Positions 15,768-23,584 of a stretch of 64,000 nucleotides of DNA are shown here, one piece after another (within the stretch, counting starts at the first letter, position 1; the number at the start of each line of letters is the position of its first letter). Source of the stretch: Flavobacteriaceae bacterium (lineage in GTDB: Bacteria; Bacteroidota; Bacteroidia; Flavobacteriales; Weeksellaceae); the NCBI GenBank assembly GCA_004359435.1, contig PTET01000003.1:182273-246272 (forward strand). Direction: 5' to 3'. A program made the position numbers and the translations under genes. Below the pieces are notes generated by a model that saw only the letters and a list, made by a program, of their open reading frames with translations, was not told the origin of the DNA and ran no database searches.

Positions 15768-17627
15768 TTACTCTCCACCATCCATTTTCTTCTTTAGTTG
15801 AGCCAAAGAATCCAAATCTCCCAAAGTAGAAATTTCAATTTTTTGGTTGCTTAGGCTTCCACTGTTGTTGCTTGTAGATTTACTAGAAGCATTAGAAGAA
15901 CCAGAAGAAGCATTAGAAGAATACTCTTCTGTACCTTCTCTAAAAGTAGCGGTATGAGAAACTACAATTCTTTTGAATTCTTTGTTGAACTCAAGTACTT
16001 TGAATTCTGCGTTCTCTTTGGCCGTTAGTTTAGATCCGTTTTCTTTTTCTAGGTGTCTTTGTGGAGCAAAAGCCTCTACATCTTGGTCGTCAAAAATTAC
16101 CGTAGCACCTTTGTCGAACACGTTGATAGAAGTTGAAGTATGTACAGATCCAATGGCATATTTGGTTTCGTATTTATCCCATGGATTTTCTTGCAATTGC
16201 TTGTGTCCAAGACTTAATCTTCTAACTTCTACATCAAGCTCTAGAACTTGAACATCCAGTACATCACCTACGGCGCAGAACTCAGATGGGTGTTTGATTT
16301 TCTTGGTCCAAGAAAGATCAGAGATGTAAATTAATCCATCTACTCCCTCTTCTAGCTCAACAAAAACACCAAAGTTGGTGAAGTTTCTAACGGTTCCTTT
16401 GTGGGTAGATCCAACAGGATATTTAGAAGTAATGTCTGTCCATGGGTCTGGAGTCAATTGTTTGATACCCAAACTCATTTTTCTCTCTTCTCTGTCTAGA
16501 GTCAAGATTTGCGCTTCTACTTCGTCTCCTACTTTCACGAAATCTCCTGCAGATCTAAGATGTGTTGACCAAGACATTTCAGATACGTGGATCAATCCTT
16601 CTACTCCGTTAGCAACCTCGATAAAGGCTCCATAATCGGCAAGAACAACCACTTTTCCTTTCACTTTGTCCCCAACTTTTAGTTCGGTGTCAAGTGCTTC
16701 CCATGGGTGCGCTTCCAATTGTTTAACCCCAAGTTGGATACGGCTCTTGTCTTCATCAAAGTCAAGGATAACCACATTCATTCTTTGGTCTAGTTCAACG
16801 ATCTCAGATGGATGGTTGATTCTGCTCCAAGAAAGATCTGTAATATGGATCAATCCGTCTACTCCTCCAAGGTCGATGAAAACTCCATAAGAAGTAATGT
16901 TTTTTACAACTCCTTCTAGTACTTGACCTTTGTCTAGTTGACCGATGATTTCTTTTTTCTGAATTTCGATATCCGCCTCGATAAGCGCTTTGTGAGAAAC
17001 CACCACGTTTTTGAACTCGTGGTTTACTTTTACCACTTTGAACTCCATGGTTTTTCCAACAAATTGGTCATAATCACGGATAGGCTTCACATCGATTTGA
17101 GATCCTGGTAAGAAAGCTTCGATTCCAAGAACATCTACAATCATACCCCCTTTTGTTCTGGCTTTTACAAGTCCATTTACAATTTCTCCTGTTTCAGCTA
17201 GCGTATTTACTTTGCCCCATGCCTTAAGCACTCTTGCTTTTTTGTGAGAAAGTTGAAGTTGACCGGTTTTGTCTTCTCTTCTATCTACCATTACATCCAC
17301 AGAATCACCTACTTTTAGATCTGGATTGTAACGGAATTCGTTTAGGGTAATTACCCCTTCAGATTTAAAATTGATGTCGATGATTACCTCTTTGTCTGTT
17401 AGAGCAACTACCTTTCCGGTAAACACTTCGTTTTCGGATAGATCGCCAACAGTTTCTTGGTACATTTTGGCCAATTCTTCTTTCCCTTTTCTATCTTCTT
17501 CTAGAAGACCACTTTCATAAGATTCCCAGTCAAAAGACTCTAAGGAAGTGTTTGCATTGGTAAGATCTGGTGTATAGGCCTGGTTTTTTTCGGCTTCTAC
17601 GATTTGGTTTTCGTCTTGATTAGACAT
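15768..17627 (-). CDS. rpsA: 30S ribosomal protein S1
   Basis: S1 binds mRNA on the 30S platform, and it is especially relevant here because Bacteroidota do not use SD pairing. The 619 residues hold six S1 (OB-fold) repeats. The central ones are clear: GQVLEGVVKNITSYGVFIDL, GDKVKGKVVVLADYGAFIEV and GSTHKGTVRNFTNFGVFVEL, each followed by GLIHxSxxSW. An acidic N-terminal arm (1-60) and a Ser/Asn-rich linker (about 565-595) flank them, followed by a charged tail LDSLAQLKKKMDGGE. Length is normal for the phylum. It lies downstream of cmk, the classic cmk-rpsA order, with its own promoter. Confidence 0.97.
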   Translation of the reverse strand: MSNQDENQIVEAEKNQAYTPDLTNANTSLESFDWESYESGLLEEDRKGKEELAKMYQETVGDLSENEVFTGKVVALTDKEVIIDINFKSEGVITLNEFRYNPDLKVGDSVDVMVDRREDKTGQLQLSHKKARVLKAWGKVNTLAETGEIVNGLVKARTKGGMIVDVLGIEAFLPGSQIDVKPIRDYDQFVGKTMEFKVVKVNHEFKNVVVSHKALIEADIEIQKKEIIGQLDKGQVLEGVVKNITSYGVFIDLGGVDGLIHITDLSWSRINHPSEIVELDQRMNVVILDFDEDKSRIQLGVKQLEAHPWEALDTELKVGDKVKGKVVVLADYGAFIEVANGVEGLIHVSEMSWSTHLRSAGDFVKVGDEVEAQILTLDREERKMSLGIKQLTPDPWTDITSKYPVGSTHKGTVRNFTNFGVFVELEEGVDGLIYISDLSWTKKIKHPSEFCAVGDVLDVQVLELDVEVRRLSLGHKQLQENPWDKYETKYAIGSVHTSTSINVFDKGATVIFDDQDVEAFAPQRHLEKENGSKLTAKENAEFKVLEFNKEFKRIVVSHTATFREGTEEYSSNASSGSSNASSKSTSNNSGSLSNQKIEISTLGDLDSLAQLKKKMDGGE

Positions 17628-17705
17628 AATAATTAAATTGTATTTTGAAAATGTATCGTTGCAACAAAGTGGGAACCAAATTCAAAAGCGTTTATTTTCT
17701 TTAAC

Positions 17706-17737
17706 CCTTGTTCTTTACCAAAGCCCACAGAACAAGG
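17706..17737 (-). promoter_or_regulatory. Hairpin in the rpsA 5' leader
   Basis: A perfect 9 bp stem CCTTGTTCT / AGAACAAGG encloses a 14-base loop (GTGGGCTTTGGTAA on the transcript). It begins just after the predicted transcription start and about 80 bases before the rpsA ATG. There is no following T run, so it is not a terminator. Autoregulation by S1 is plausible but inferred. Confidence 0.6.
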
Positions 17738-17741
17738 ACTG

Positions 17742-17768
17742 CAAATTTACAAATAAAAATTAAATCAA
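17742..17768 (-). promoter_or_regulatory. rpsA promoter
   Basis: Minus-strand TAAATTTG at 17749-17742, with TTG 16 bases upstream overlapping the cmk stop region. The leader to the rpsA ATG is about 110 bases. Confidence 0.75.
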
Positions 17769-18440
17769 ACCCTTTTGCTGCAACAATTTAACAACTTCTT
17801 GAAAGGTTTGTTCTTCGCTTAATAGGGAATTATCGAGTTCTATGGCGTCGTCAGCTTTTTTAAGGGGTGAAATTTCGCGGTGAGTGTCGGCGTAATCTCT
17901 TTGGTTTACATTGTCTAAAACCTCTTGAAAACTCACTTCTTCGCCTGTTTCTAGCATTTCTTTGTGTCTTCTCTCTGCCCTAATCTCAGCAGAAGCAGTT
18001 AGAAAAATCTTGAGATCTGCCTGTGGAAAAACCACCGTTCCTATGTCTCTTCCATCCATAATAACAGAATTACCTTTGGCAAATTCTCTTTGAATGTCTA
18101 GCAAATAATCTCTAATGTTTTCATCTTTGGCAACATTGGAAACCAGCTGAGAAATCTGCAAACTTCGAATTTCTTTTTCTGCTACTTCATCATTGAGATA
18201 AAGCAATGATTGATTTCCATTTCGAACAAATTCAAGTTTAATTTTGGGCAAAACATCTTTTAACTTCTCCTCTCCTAGCAACTGAATCTGACCCATTTTA
18301 TACAAATAAAGGGCAACACCACGGTACAAAGCACCAGAATCGATATGCAAAATAGAGAAGGTTTTGGCGATTTTTTTGGCAAGACTGCTTTTTCCTGTGG
18401 AAGAATGCCCATCTAGGGCGATGATGAAATGCTCTTTCAA
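17760..18440 (-). CDS. cmk: Cytidylate kinase
   Basis: Cmk phosphorylates CMP/dCMP to the diphosphates in the cytoplasm. The 226 residues include the P-loop GHSSTGKSS (11-19), HIDSGALYRGVALY, the conserved DGRDIGTVVFPQADLKIFL and the lid RAERRHKE. The start is a TTG at 18440; no ATG lies ahead of the P-loop in frame and the length is right. It is followed by rpsA, the arrangement seen in many bacteria. Confidence 0.93.
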   Translation of the reverse strand: MKEHFIIALDGHSSTGKSSLAKKIAKTFSILHIDSGALYRGVALYLYKMGQIQLLGEEKLKDVLPKIKLEFVRNGNQSLLYLNDEVAEKEIRSLQISQLVSNVAKDENIRDYLLDIQREFAKGNSVIMDGRDIGTVVFPQADLKIFLTASAEIRAERRHKEMLETGEEVSFQEVLDNVNQRDYADTHREISPLKKADDAIELDNSLLSEEQTFQEVVKLLQQKGLI

Positions 18441-18551
18441 TGTGTTTTTTTAAGTAATGGAAAGATATAAAAAAATTGAAAGGGATGGATTTATAAAAAT
18501 AAAAAAAATCTCATATTTACTAAATCACATTCATATAACCAAAGCCACACT

Positions 18552-18605
18552 ATGAAAAAACATCTAAAATATATTGACGGAAATTCTGATAAATTTTGGG
18601 AAAAT
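18552..18605 (+). pseudogene. WGR-domain protein, only the first 18 codons left
   Basis: The ATG at 18552 opens MKKHLKYIDGNSDKFWE, the usual first strand and FWE motif of stand-alone WGR-domain proteins, which normally continue into a GKIGT-type segment. From about 18603 the sequence becomes the tail of the convergent membrane-protein gene, and the frame stops at 18638. WGR domains occur in PARPs and in polyA-polymerase-like or MolR proteins and are thought to bind nucleic acid. Too little remains to say which type this was. The identification rests on a short match. Confidence 0.6.
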
Positions 18606-19438
18606 CAAACCAAAAAATCAGAAATCAAGCGTTGTTGAAAACGATCCAAGGTTTTCAAATCTACATCAATTTCATCATTCGAAATATCGAATGGATCATC
18701 CAAACCAACGATTAACAAGTACAAATAGCAAAACAAAAAAGTGATTGTAGATGTGACAAAATAATCTGCGGCAGGCGACTTAAATTTGGTAATCAACAAC
18801 AATGCCATTACGATAAACAAGATACTTTGCAACAAAGTATAGGCAGGTTTGATAAAATTGTTTCTCGAAATAGAATAAGCACGTGTCATTTGCTTACGCA
18901 TCGCATTGGTATTTTCTTGAATACCTTTGATCGCTTCTTTGTCTACACCACGCTGAGCAAAATAATAGGCAATTTCATTAGAATGACGAATGAGAGGGAA
19001 AATCACATTGGAATCTTTCTCTTTAGAATAAATCCATGAAATGATTCCATCAGTCAAAAAAAGCATTTCCTCACGAAGAAAATTGGTATCGAGTTTTTCT
19101 TGACTCAAATCAGAAGTACCAGTCCTGGGAGCTTTCAATGCCAAATATATCCAATCTTTGATCGCTTCCAGATTGGAAGCAACTTCTCCTGGAATTTTTT
19201 CACTTTCTTTGAAGTCGGACATGGTTGCGGCCAACAACAATCCAAAAACAAAAAAAGCTCCCGTAAAAACAATAGTTATATCTGAAAACTCTATCAAATC
19301 ATGAAAATCTTGACCATAAATAGTCAGGTTTTTTAATACAAAATTCTTCATCGCAAGCACCAAAAAACCTGCAACAATAGATTTGATAAGTATCGCTCTT
19401 TTGGCAATCAATCTCATAATTTGATTTTTTACAAACAT
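18605..19438 (-). CDS. Membrane protein of unknown function, four TM segments
   Basis: A 277-residue protein with TM segments near residues 12-32 (KRAILIKSIVAGFLVLAMK), 50-70 (DITIVFTGAFFVFGLLLAA), 205-225 (LLQSILFIVMALLLITKF) and 230-250 (YFVTSTITFLFCYLYLLIVGL). A long soluble loop lies in the middle. The pattern resembles the bestrophin-like/DUF4239 proteins, but I cannot assign a family firmly. The stop at 18605 lies inside the neighbouring WGR fragment, so the last few residues (SDFLV) are probably not native. The start could also be Met8 (19417). Confidence 0.65.
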   Translation of the reverse strand: MFVKNQIMRLIAKRAILIKSIVAGFLVLAMKNFVLKNLTIYGQDFHDLIEFSDITIVFTGAFFVFGLLLAATMSDFKESEKIPGEVASNLEAIKDWIYLALKAPRTGTSDLSQEKLDTNFLREEMLFLTDGIISWIYSKEKDSNVIFPLIRHSNEIAYYFAQRGVDKEAIKGIQENTNAMRKQMTRAYSISRNNFIKPAYTLLQSILFIVMALLLITKFKSPAADYFVTSTITFLFCYLYLLIVGLDDPFDISNDEIDVDLKTLDRFQQRLISDFLV

Positions 19439-19532
19439 TTTTAAAAGTTAGAAGTTGAAAAAAAACCCATAAAATTGAGAAAGAATTTTAAACAAATTCA
19501 TGTCTAATTCTGTAATTCCCATCATCCAAAAC

Positions 19533-20588
19533 TCAATCCGCAAACTGGGTATAGTTTCTCCATTTCATAAGTACCTCTTGTAGGTCTTCTGGAAGAGGTT
19601 GCTCAAACTGCAACCTTTCTCCGGTCTGGGGATGTAAAAAACCTAAAGTTTGGGCATGAAGCGCTTGTCTGGGCAAAACCTTAAAACAATTTTCGATGAA
19701 TTGCTTGTATTTGGTAAAAGTGGTTCCCTTTAAGATTTTATCTCCCCCATATCTAGCATCATTAAAAAGTGGATGACCAATGTGCTTGAAGTGCGCTCTA
19801 ATTTGGTGGGTTCTTCCAGTTTCAAGCTTGCATTGAACCAAGGTTACATATCGAAACCTTTCCACCACTTTATAATGAGTAACAGCATGTTTTCCTATTT
19901 CTGGATCATCAAAAACAGACATTTGCATACGGTCTTTGAGATCTCTGGCCAAATTCCCTGTGATGGTTCCGCTTTCTTCTTCTATGTTTCCCCAAACCAG
20001 CGCCATGTATCTTCTCTCTATGGAATGATCAAAAAACTGTTTGGCAAGACCATCCATGGCATTTTCTGTTTTGGCAATTACCAAAAGCCCCGAAGTATCT
20101 TTGTCTATCCTATGCACCAAACCTGGTCTATCTAAGCGATTTTGATCCATCGAGGGTAACTTATCGAAATGAAATTTAAGTGCATTTACCAAGGTTCCAC
20201 TATAATTTCCATGTCCTGGATGCACCACTAGCCCTGGGGGTTTGTTTAGTACGATAACACTGTCATCTTCAAAGACAATGTCCAATGGTATATCCTCTCC
20301 TTCTACCGTATTTTCAAAAGGAGGATAACTGAGTTTCACCGATACCTTATCAAAAGCCTTTACTTTATAATTGGCTTTTACAGGCACCTCATTTACAAAA
20401 ATATGATTCTCTTTGGCGGCGAGCTGAATTTTATTTCGGGTAGCATTTTCGATAAAATTCATCAAAAACTTATCTACCCGAAGGGGAGATTGCCCAGGTC
20501 CGGCCTCAAAACGATAATGTTCGTATAGGTCGGTGGATGGAAATCTTCCGAAATTAAAAGGCTCTAGTTCATCTAACATCAGCAACAT
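19533..20588 (-). CDS. RluA/RluD-family 23S rRNA pseudouridine synthase
   Basis: Converts uridines of large-subunit rRNA to pseudouridine. The 351 residues have an N-terminal S4-like domain (LRVDKFLMNFIENATRNKIQ, about 36-55) and the catalytic domain with D162 in HRIDKDTSGLLVIAKT, plus KPPGLVVHPGHG and TGRTHQIRAHFKHIGHPLFND. This is the RluD subfamily layout; positions 1911/1915/1917 are the inferred target. The start overlaps the stop of the PASTA gene in TAATG, so the two are translationally linked. Confidence 0.9.
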   Translation of the reverse strand: MLLMLDELEPFNFGRFPSTDLYEHYRFEAGPGQSPLRVDKFLMNFIENATRNKIQLAAKENHIFVNEVPVKANYKVKAFDKVSVKLSYPPFENTVEGEDIPLDIVFEDDSVIVLNKPPGLVVHPGHGNYSGTLVNALKFHFDKLPSMDQNRLDRPGLVHRIDKDTSGLLVIAKTENAMDGLAKQFFDHSIERRYMALVWGNIEEESGTITGNLARDLKDRMQMSVFDDPEIGKHAVTHYKVVERFRYVTLVQCKLETGRTHQIRAHFKHIGHPLFNDARYGGDKILKGTTFTKYKQFIENCFKVLPRQALHAQTLGFLHPQTGERLQFEQPLPEDLQEVLMKWRNYTQFAD

Positions 20589-21423
20589 TAATCCATTTCC
20601 ACTCCTTCTCCACCACTAGGCAGTGGTACTGGTGCTGCGGGAGGTGGCGCTGGAACCTGAGGTTCTACTCCTTGTCCACTTGACTCTTGACCAGTAGAAG
20701 GTGGTGCACTAGAACCTCCTCCTTCATTTGGTCTTGGATTAACAGGTCTTGGCTTATTTTGCCTTGGAACCGTATAAGTTTGGGGCTGAGTTTGAGGAAT
20801 AATTTCTGTAACAGTAGATGGAGAAGATTTGTACACTTCTATGGTATCTACCTCCATGTGTTGGTTGTAAATGGCATCTAAACTCTCAATATAGGTTGTA
20901 AGTTCTTCTTTGGGTTTAGAAGACAGCCACAAACTCACTGGGACTCCCTCGTCTGTGAGCGAACCTGGAGGAGGATCTTGATAAACGACCCTTACCCTTG
21001 GGTCTCCGCTTGCAGCCAATAAAGAATCTGAAGGTCTTTCGTATTCTATATTACCTAACTCAAAATAATGTTGTTTGATTAGCTGTTTGGCCGCATTGAG
21101 TGATAGATTTAAGAAAGAAGGTGCATTGACATTTTTCTCAAGCCCAGCTCCAATCACCAAATCTACTTTGGCATATCTTGGTAGTTTGTCTCCTTTGGAA
21201 AGTTGTCTGTTTTTGTACATGGCCATTAGCACCACATCTTTGGAAACACTTTTTTTGTAGATGGTATCACCAACCTGTAAATTGTTGATCATCAGTTTTG
21301 AAAAAGCAATTCTTTTGGATTTCATCAAAATATCTGGGAAAGGAACTTCTCTCCAGGTTCTTGGGTTAGATTTGATATAGATTTTTCTTCAGCTCTACTG
21401 ATAAAAAATCTAAATAAATTCAT
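20588..21423 (-). pseudogene. PASTA-domain protein, transmembrane segment and first PASTA repeat deleted
   Basis: The gene starts at 21423 with MNLFRFFISRAEEK, the usual cytoplasmic tip of flavobacterial PASTA proteins. At 21390-21379 the frame jumps: the next frame continues KIYIKSNPRTWREVPFPDIL, which is the end of a first PASTA repeat and start of a second. Two further PASTA-like units follow (VDLVIGAGLEKNVNAPSFLN, and DPRVRVVYQDPPPGSLTDEG), then a Pro-rich tail. The TM helix and about 60 residues of repeat 1 are missing, so the protein could not be anchored. PASTA repeats bind peptidoglycan. It precedes the RluD-type gene, as in relatives. Confidence 0.85.
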
Positions 21424-21442
21424 AGCAATATTTATACAAGGG

Positions 21443-21450
21443 CAAAGATA
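21443..21450 (-). promoter_or_regulatory. PASTA-gene -7 element
   Basis: Minus-strand TATCTTTG fits TAnnTTTG and lies 20 bases before the ATG at 21423. It is divergent from the ddl promoter. Confidence 0.6.
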
Positions 21451-21483
21451 TAAAATAGACAATACATCTGTTAAAATAAAGAT

Positions 21484-21491
21484 TATATTTG
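21484..21491 (+). promoter_or_regulatory. ddl -7 element
   Basis: TATATTTG lies 22 bases before the ddl ATG. No TTG is found at the expected spacing. Confidence 0.65.
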
Positions 21492-21512
21492 TTTTACTTA
21501 ATTTTCGCCTTA

Positions 21513-22505
21513 ATGAAAAAAAATATTGCCGTATTAATGGGTGGATACACAGACGAATCCATCATCTCAAAAAAAAGTGGTGAGCTGGTTTACAGCAACT
21601 TAAACCCAGAAAAATACAACCCATACAGGGTTTACATTCTAAAAGAAGGTTGGTATGCTTTGGTAGACAACACCCAGCACCCAATTAGCAAAGAAGATTT
21701 TTCTTTCCAATTGGAAGGCAAAAAAATTACCTTTGACATCGTTTTTAATACCATCCATGGAACCCCTGGAGAAGATGGTTTTGTTCAAGGTTACTTCGAA
21801 CTGATTGGACTTCCGTATACCGGTTGTAGTTTTTACCAAGCCGCGGTTACTTTCAACAAAAGAGATTGTATTTCTATCCTTAGCAAATACGGAATTCCTT
21901 CTGCCAAATCGGTGTATATCAACCGTGACATACCCTTTGACAAAAACCAAATTATAGAAAACATAGGTTTTCCTTTTATGGTTAAGCCCAACGAATCCGG
22001 AAGCAGTCTCGGAATCTCTAAAGTTGATAACCCTCAAGAGTTCGACTCTGCCTTAAAAAAAGCATTTGCACAGGATCCTAATGTACTGATAGAATCATTC
22101 TTAAACGGACCCGAGGTTTCCGTTGGGGTAATCAATTATAGAGGAGAAATAAAAGTCCTGGGAATCACGGAGATTGTTTCAGAAAACGCCTTTTTTGATT
22201 ATGAAGCCAAATACGAAGGCAAATCTACCGAAATCACCCCAGCTAGACTCTCAGATGAACAAACCCGAGCCGTTGAAGAAGTCGCAAAAAAAGCCTATTT
22301 GAGTTTGGGAATGAGTGGATTTTCTAGGTCCGAATACATTTTGGTTGATGGCGTTCCTCATTTTATTGAGATGAACACGCTGCCTGGTCTTTCTCCACAA
22401 AGCATTTTGCCCCAACAAGCAGCTTATTCTAAAATCGAACTTTCAGATTTGTTTGACAATGAGCTAGAATTGGCCCTAAAAAGAAAATCGAAATGGAACG
22501 CATAG
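21513..22505 (+). CDS. ddl: D-alanine--D-alanine ligase
   Basis: An ATP-grasp ligase making the D-Ala-D-Ala dipeptide of peptidoglycan in the cytoplasm. The ATG at 21513 gives MKKNIAVLMGGYTDE; the in-frame extension to 21489 lies in the promoter. It is 330 residues, normal. Motifs: NTIHGTPGEDGFVQGYFE (substrate side), FPFMVKPNESGSSLGI (ATP-grasp), and the Mg site and loop FIEMNTLPGLSPQSILPQQA. The last 13 bases overlap coaD. Confidence 0.95.
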   Translation: MKKNIAVLMGGYTDESIISKKSGELVYSNLNPEKYNPYRVYILKEGWYALVDNTQHPISKEDFSFQLEGKKITFDIVFNTIHGTPGEDGFVQGYFELIGLPYTGCSFYQAAVTFNKRDCISILSKYGIPSAKSVYINRDIPFDKNQIIENIGFPFMVKPNESGSSLGISKVDNPQEFDSALKKAFAQDPNVLIESFLNGPEVSVGVINYRGEIKVLGITEIVSENAFFDYEAKYEGKSTEITPARLSDEQTRAVEEVAKKAYLSLGMSGFSRSEYILVDGVPHFIEMNTLPGLSPQSILPQQAAYSKIELSDLFDNELELALKRKSKWNA

Positions 22506-22969
22506 CAATTTTCCCAGGCTCTTTTGACCCTATTACCACAGGACACACAGACATTGTTGAAAGAGCGGCGCCTTTGTTTGATAAAATCATTGTTTCTATT
22601 GGCCAAAACATTGCCAAAAACTATATGTATAGCCAAGAGCAAAGAAAAAAATGGATAGAAGATACATTTAAAAACACCCCCAATGTAGAGGTTGATTTTT
22701 ACCAAGGTCTAACCATAGAATATTGCAAAGAAAAAAATGCCAGCTACATTCTTCGTGGACTTAGAACCTCTGCCGATTTCGAATTTGAGAAAGCCATCGC
22801 TCACACCAACCGAGAAATCTCTGAAATAGAAATTGAAACGGTCTTTTTGCTTACTTCTTCTGAAAAATCATTCATTAGCTCTAGCATTGTTCGGGATGTC
22901 ATCAAAAATGGTGGAAACATCAAAAATTTGGTTCCAGATCCTGTATTTCAGTCGCTTAAAAATAGCTAA
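22493..22969 (+). CDS. coaD: Phosphopantetheine adenylyltransferase
   Basis: CoaD transfers AMP to 4'-phosphopantetheine in coenzyme A synthesis. The 158 residues contain the nucleotidyltransferase motif GSFDPITTGHTDIV (8-21), ILRGLRTSADFEFE and the C-terminal LTSSEKSFISSSIVRDV. The start lies inside the end of ddl, indicating cotranscription. Confidence 0.97.
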   Translation: MERIAIFPGSFDPITTGHTDIVERAAPLFDKIIVSIGQNIAKNYMYSQEQRKKWIEDTFKNTPNVEVDFYQGLTIEYCKEKNASYILRGLRTSADFEFEKAIAHTNREISEIEIETVFLLTSSEKSFISSSIVRDVIKNGGNIKNLVPDPVFQSLKNS

Positions 22970-22979
22970 ATTCGTTGCC

Positions 22980-23564
22980 CTAAAGTTGTTTTAACAACCT
23001 AAAAGATTTTCGATGCATCTGGCAAGAGCCATGCAAACCAATAAGTTCTCGGTGTTTTTGGGTGGGATAACCTTTGTTTTGCTGCCACAGATAATTTGGG
23101 TAGTCTTTGGATAGCTCTACCATGTATCTATCTCGTGCAGTTTTAGCCAGTACAGAGGCTGCAGCGATGCTTAAAAATTTGGCATCGCCCTTTATAAAAC
23201 AACCATGTAAAATGTCTTTATAGGGCTTGAAGCGATTTCCATCCACAGCAATAAAATCAAAAGAAAGACTTATTTCTTCTAGCGCCCTATGCATGGCCAA
23301 AAAACTGGCATTTAGAATGTTTATCTGGTCTATTTCATCGGGCCAAGCAAAACCAATACCATAGGCCAATGCTTTTTCTTTGATCTGTATCTCGAAGGTT
23401 TCTCTTTGCCTTTCGGTAAGTTTTTTTGAATCATCTAGACCTTCAAGGATAAAATCTTTGGGAAGAATAGCCGCTGCCGCAACCACAGGCCCAGCCAAAC
23501 AGCCTCTTCCTGCTTCATCTACCCCAACTTCTAATTGCGCCTTATTGTTTGCAAAAAGCTCCAT
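22980..23564 (-). CDS. rnhB: Ribonuclease HII
   Basis: RNase HII cuts at ribonucleotides in DNA and in RNA-DNA hybrids. The 194 residues include the catalytic GVDEAGRGCLAGPVVAAA (14-31), FIAVDGNRFKPY and the KGDAKFLSIAAASVLAKTARD motif. Length is normal. It is convergent with coaD (10-base gap) and follows the DUF2723 gene by 20 bases, so it is probably cotranscribed with it. Confidence 0.96.
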   Translation of the reverse strand: MELFANNKAQLEVGVDEAGRGCLAGPVVAAAAILPKDFILEGLDDSKKLTERQRETFEIQIKEKALAYGIGFAWPDEIDQINILNASFLAMHRALEEISLSFDFIAVDGNRFKPYKDILHGCFIKGDAKFLSIAAASVLAKTARDRYMVELSKDYPNYLWQQNKGYPTQKHRELIGLHGSCQMHRKSFRLLKQL

Positions 23565-23584
23565 CGGCCTTTTAGTTTTTTCTT

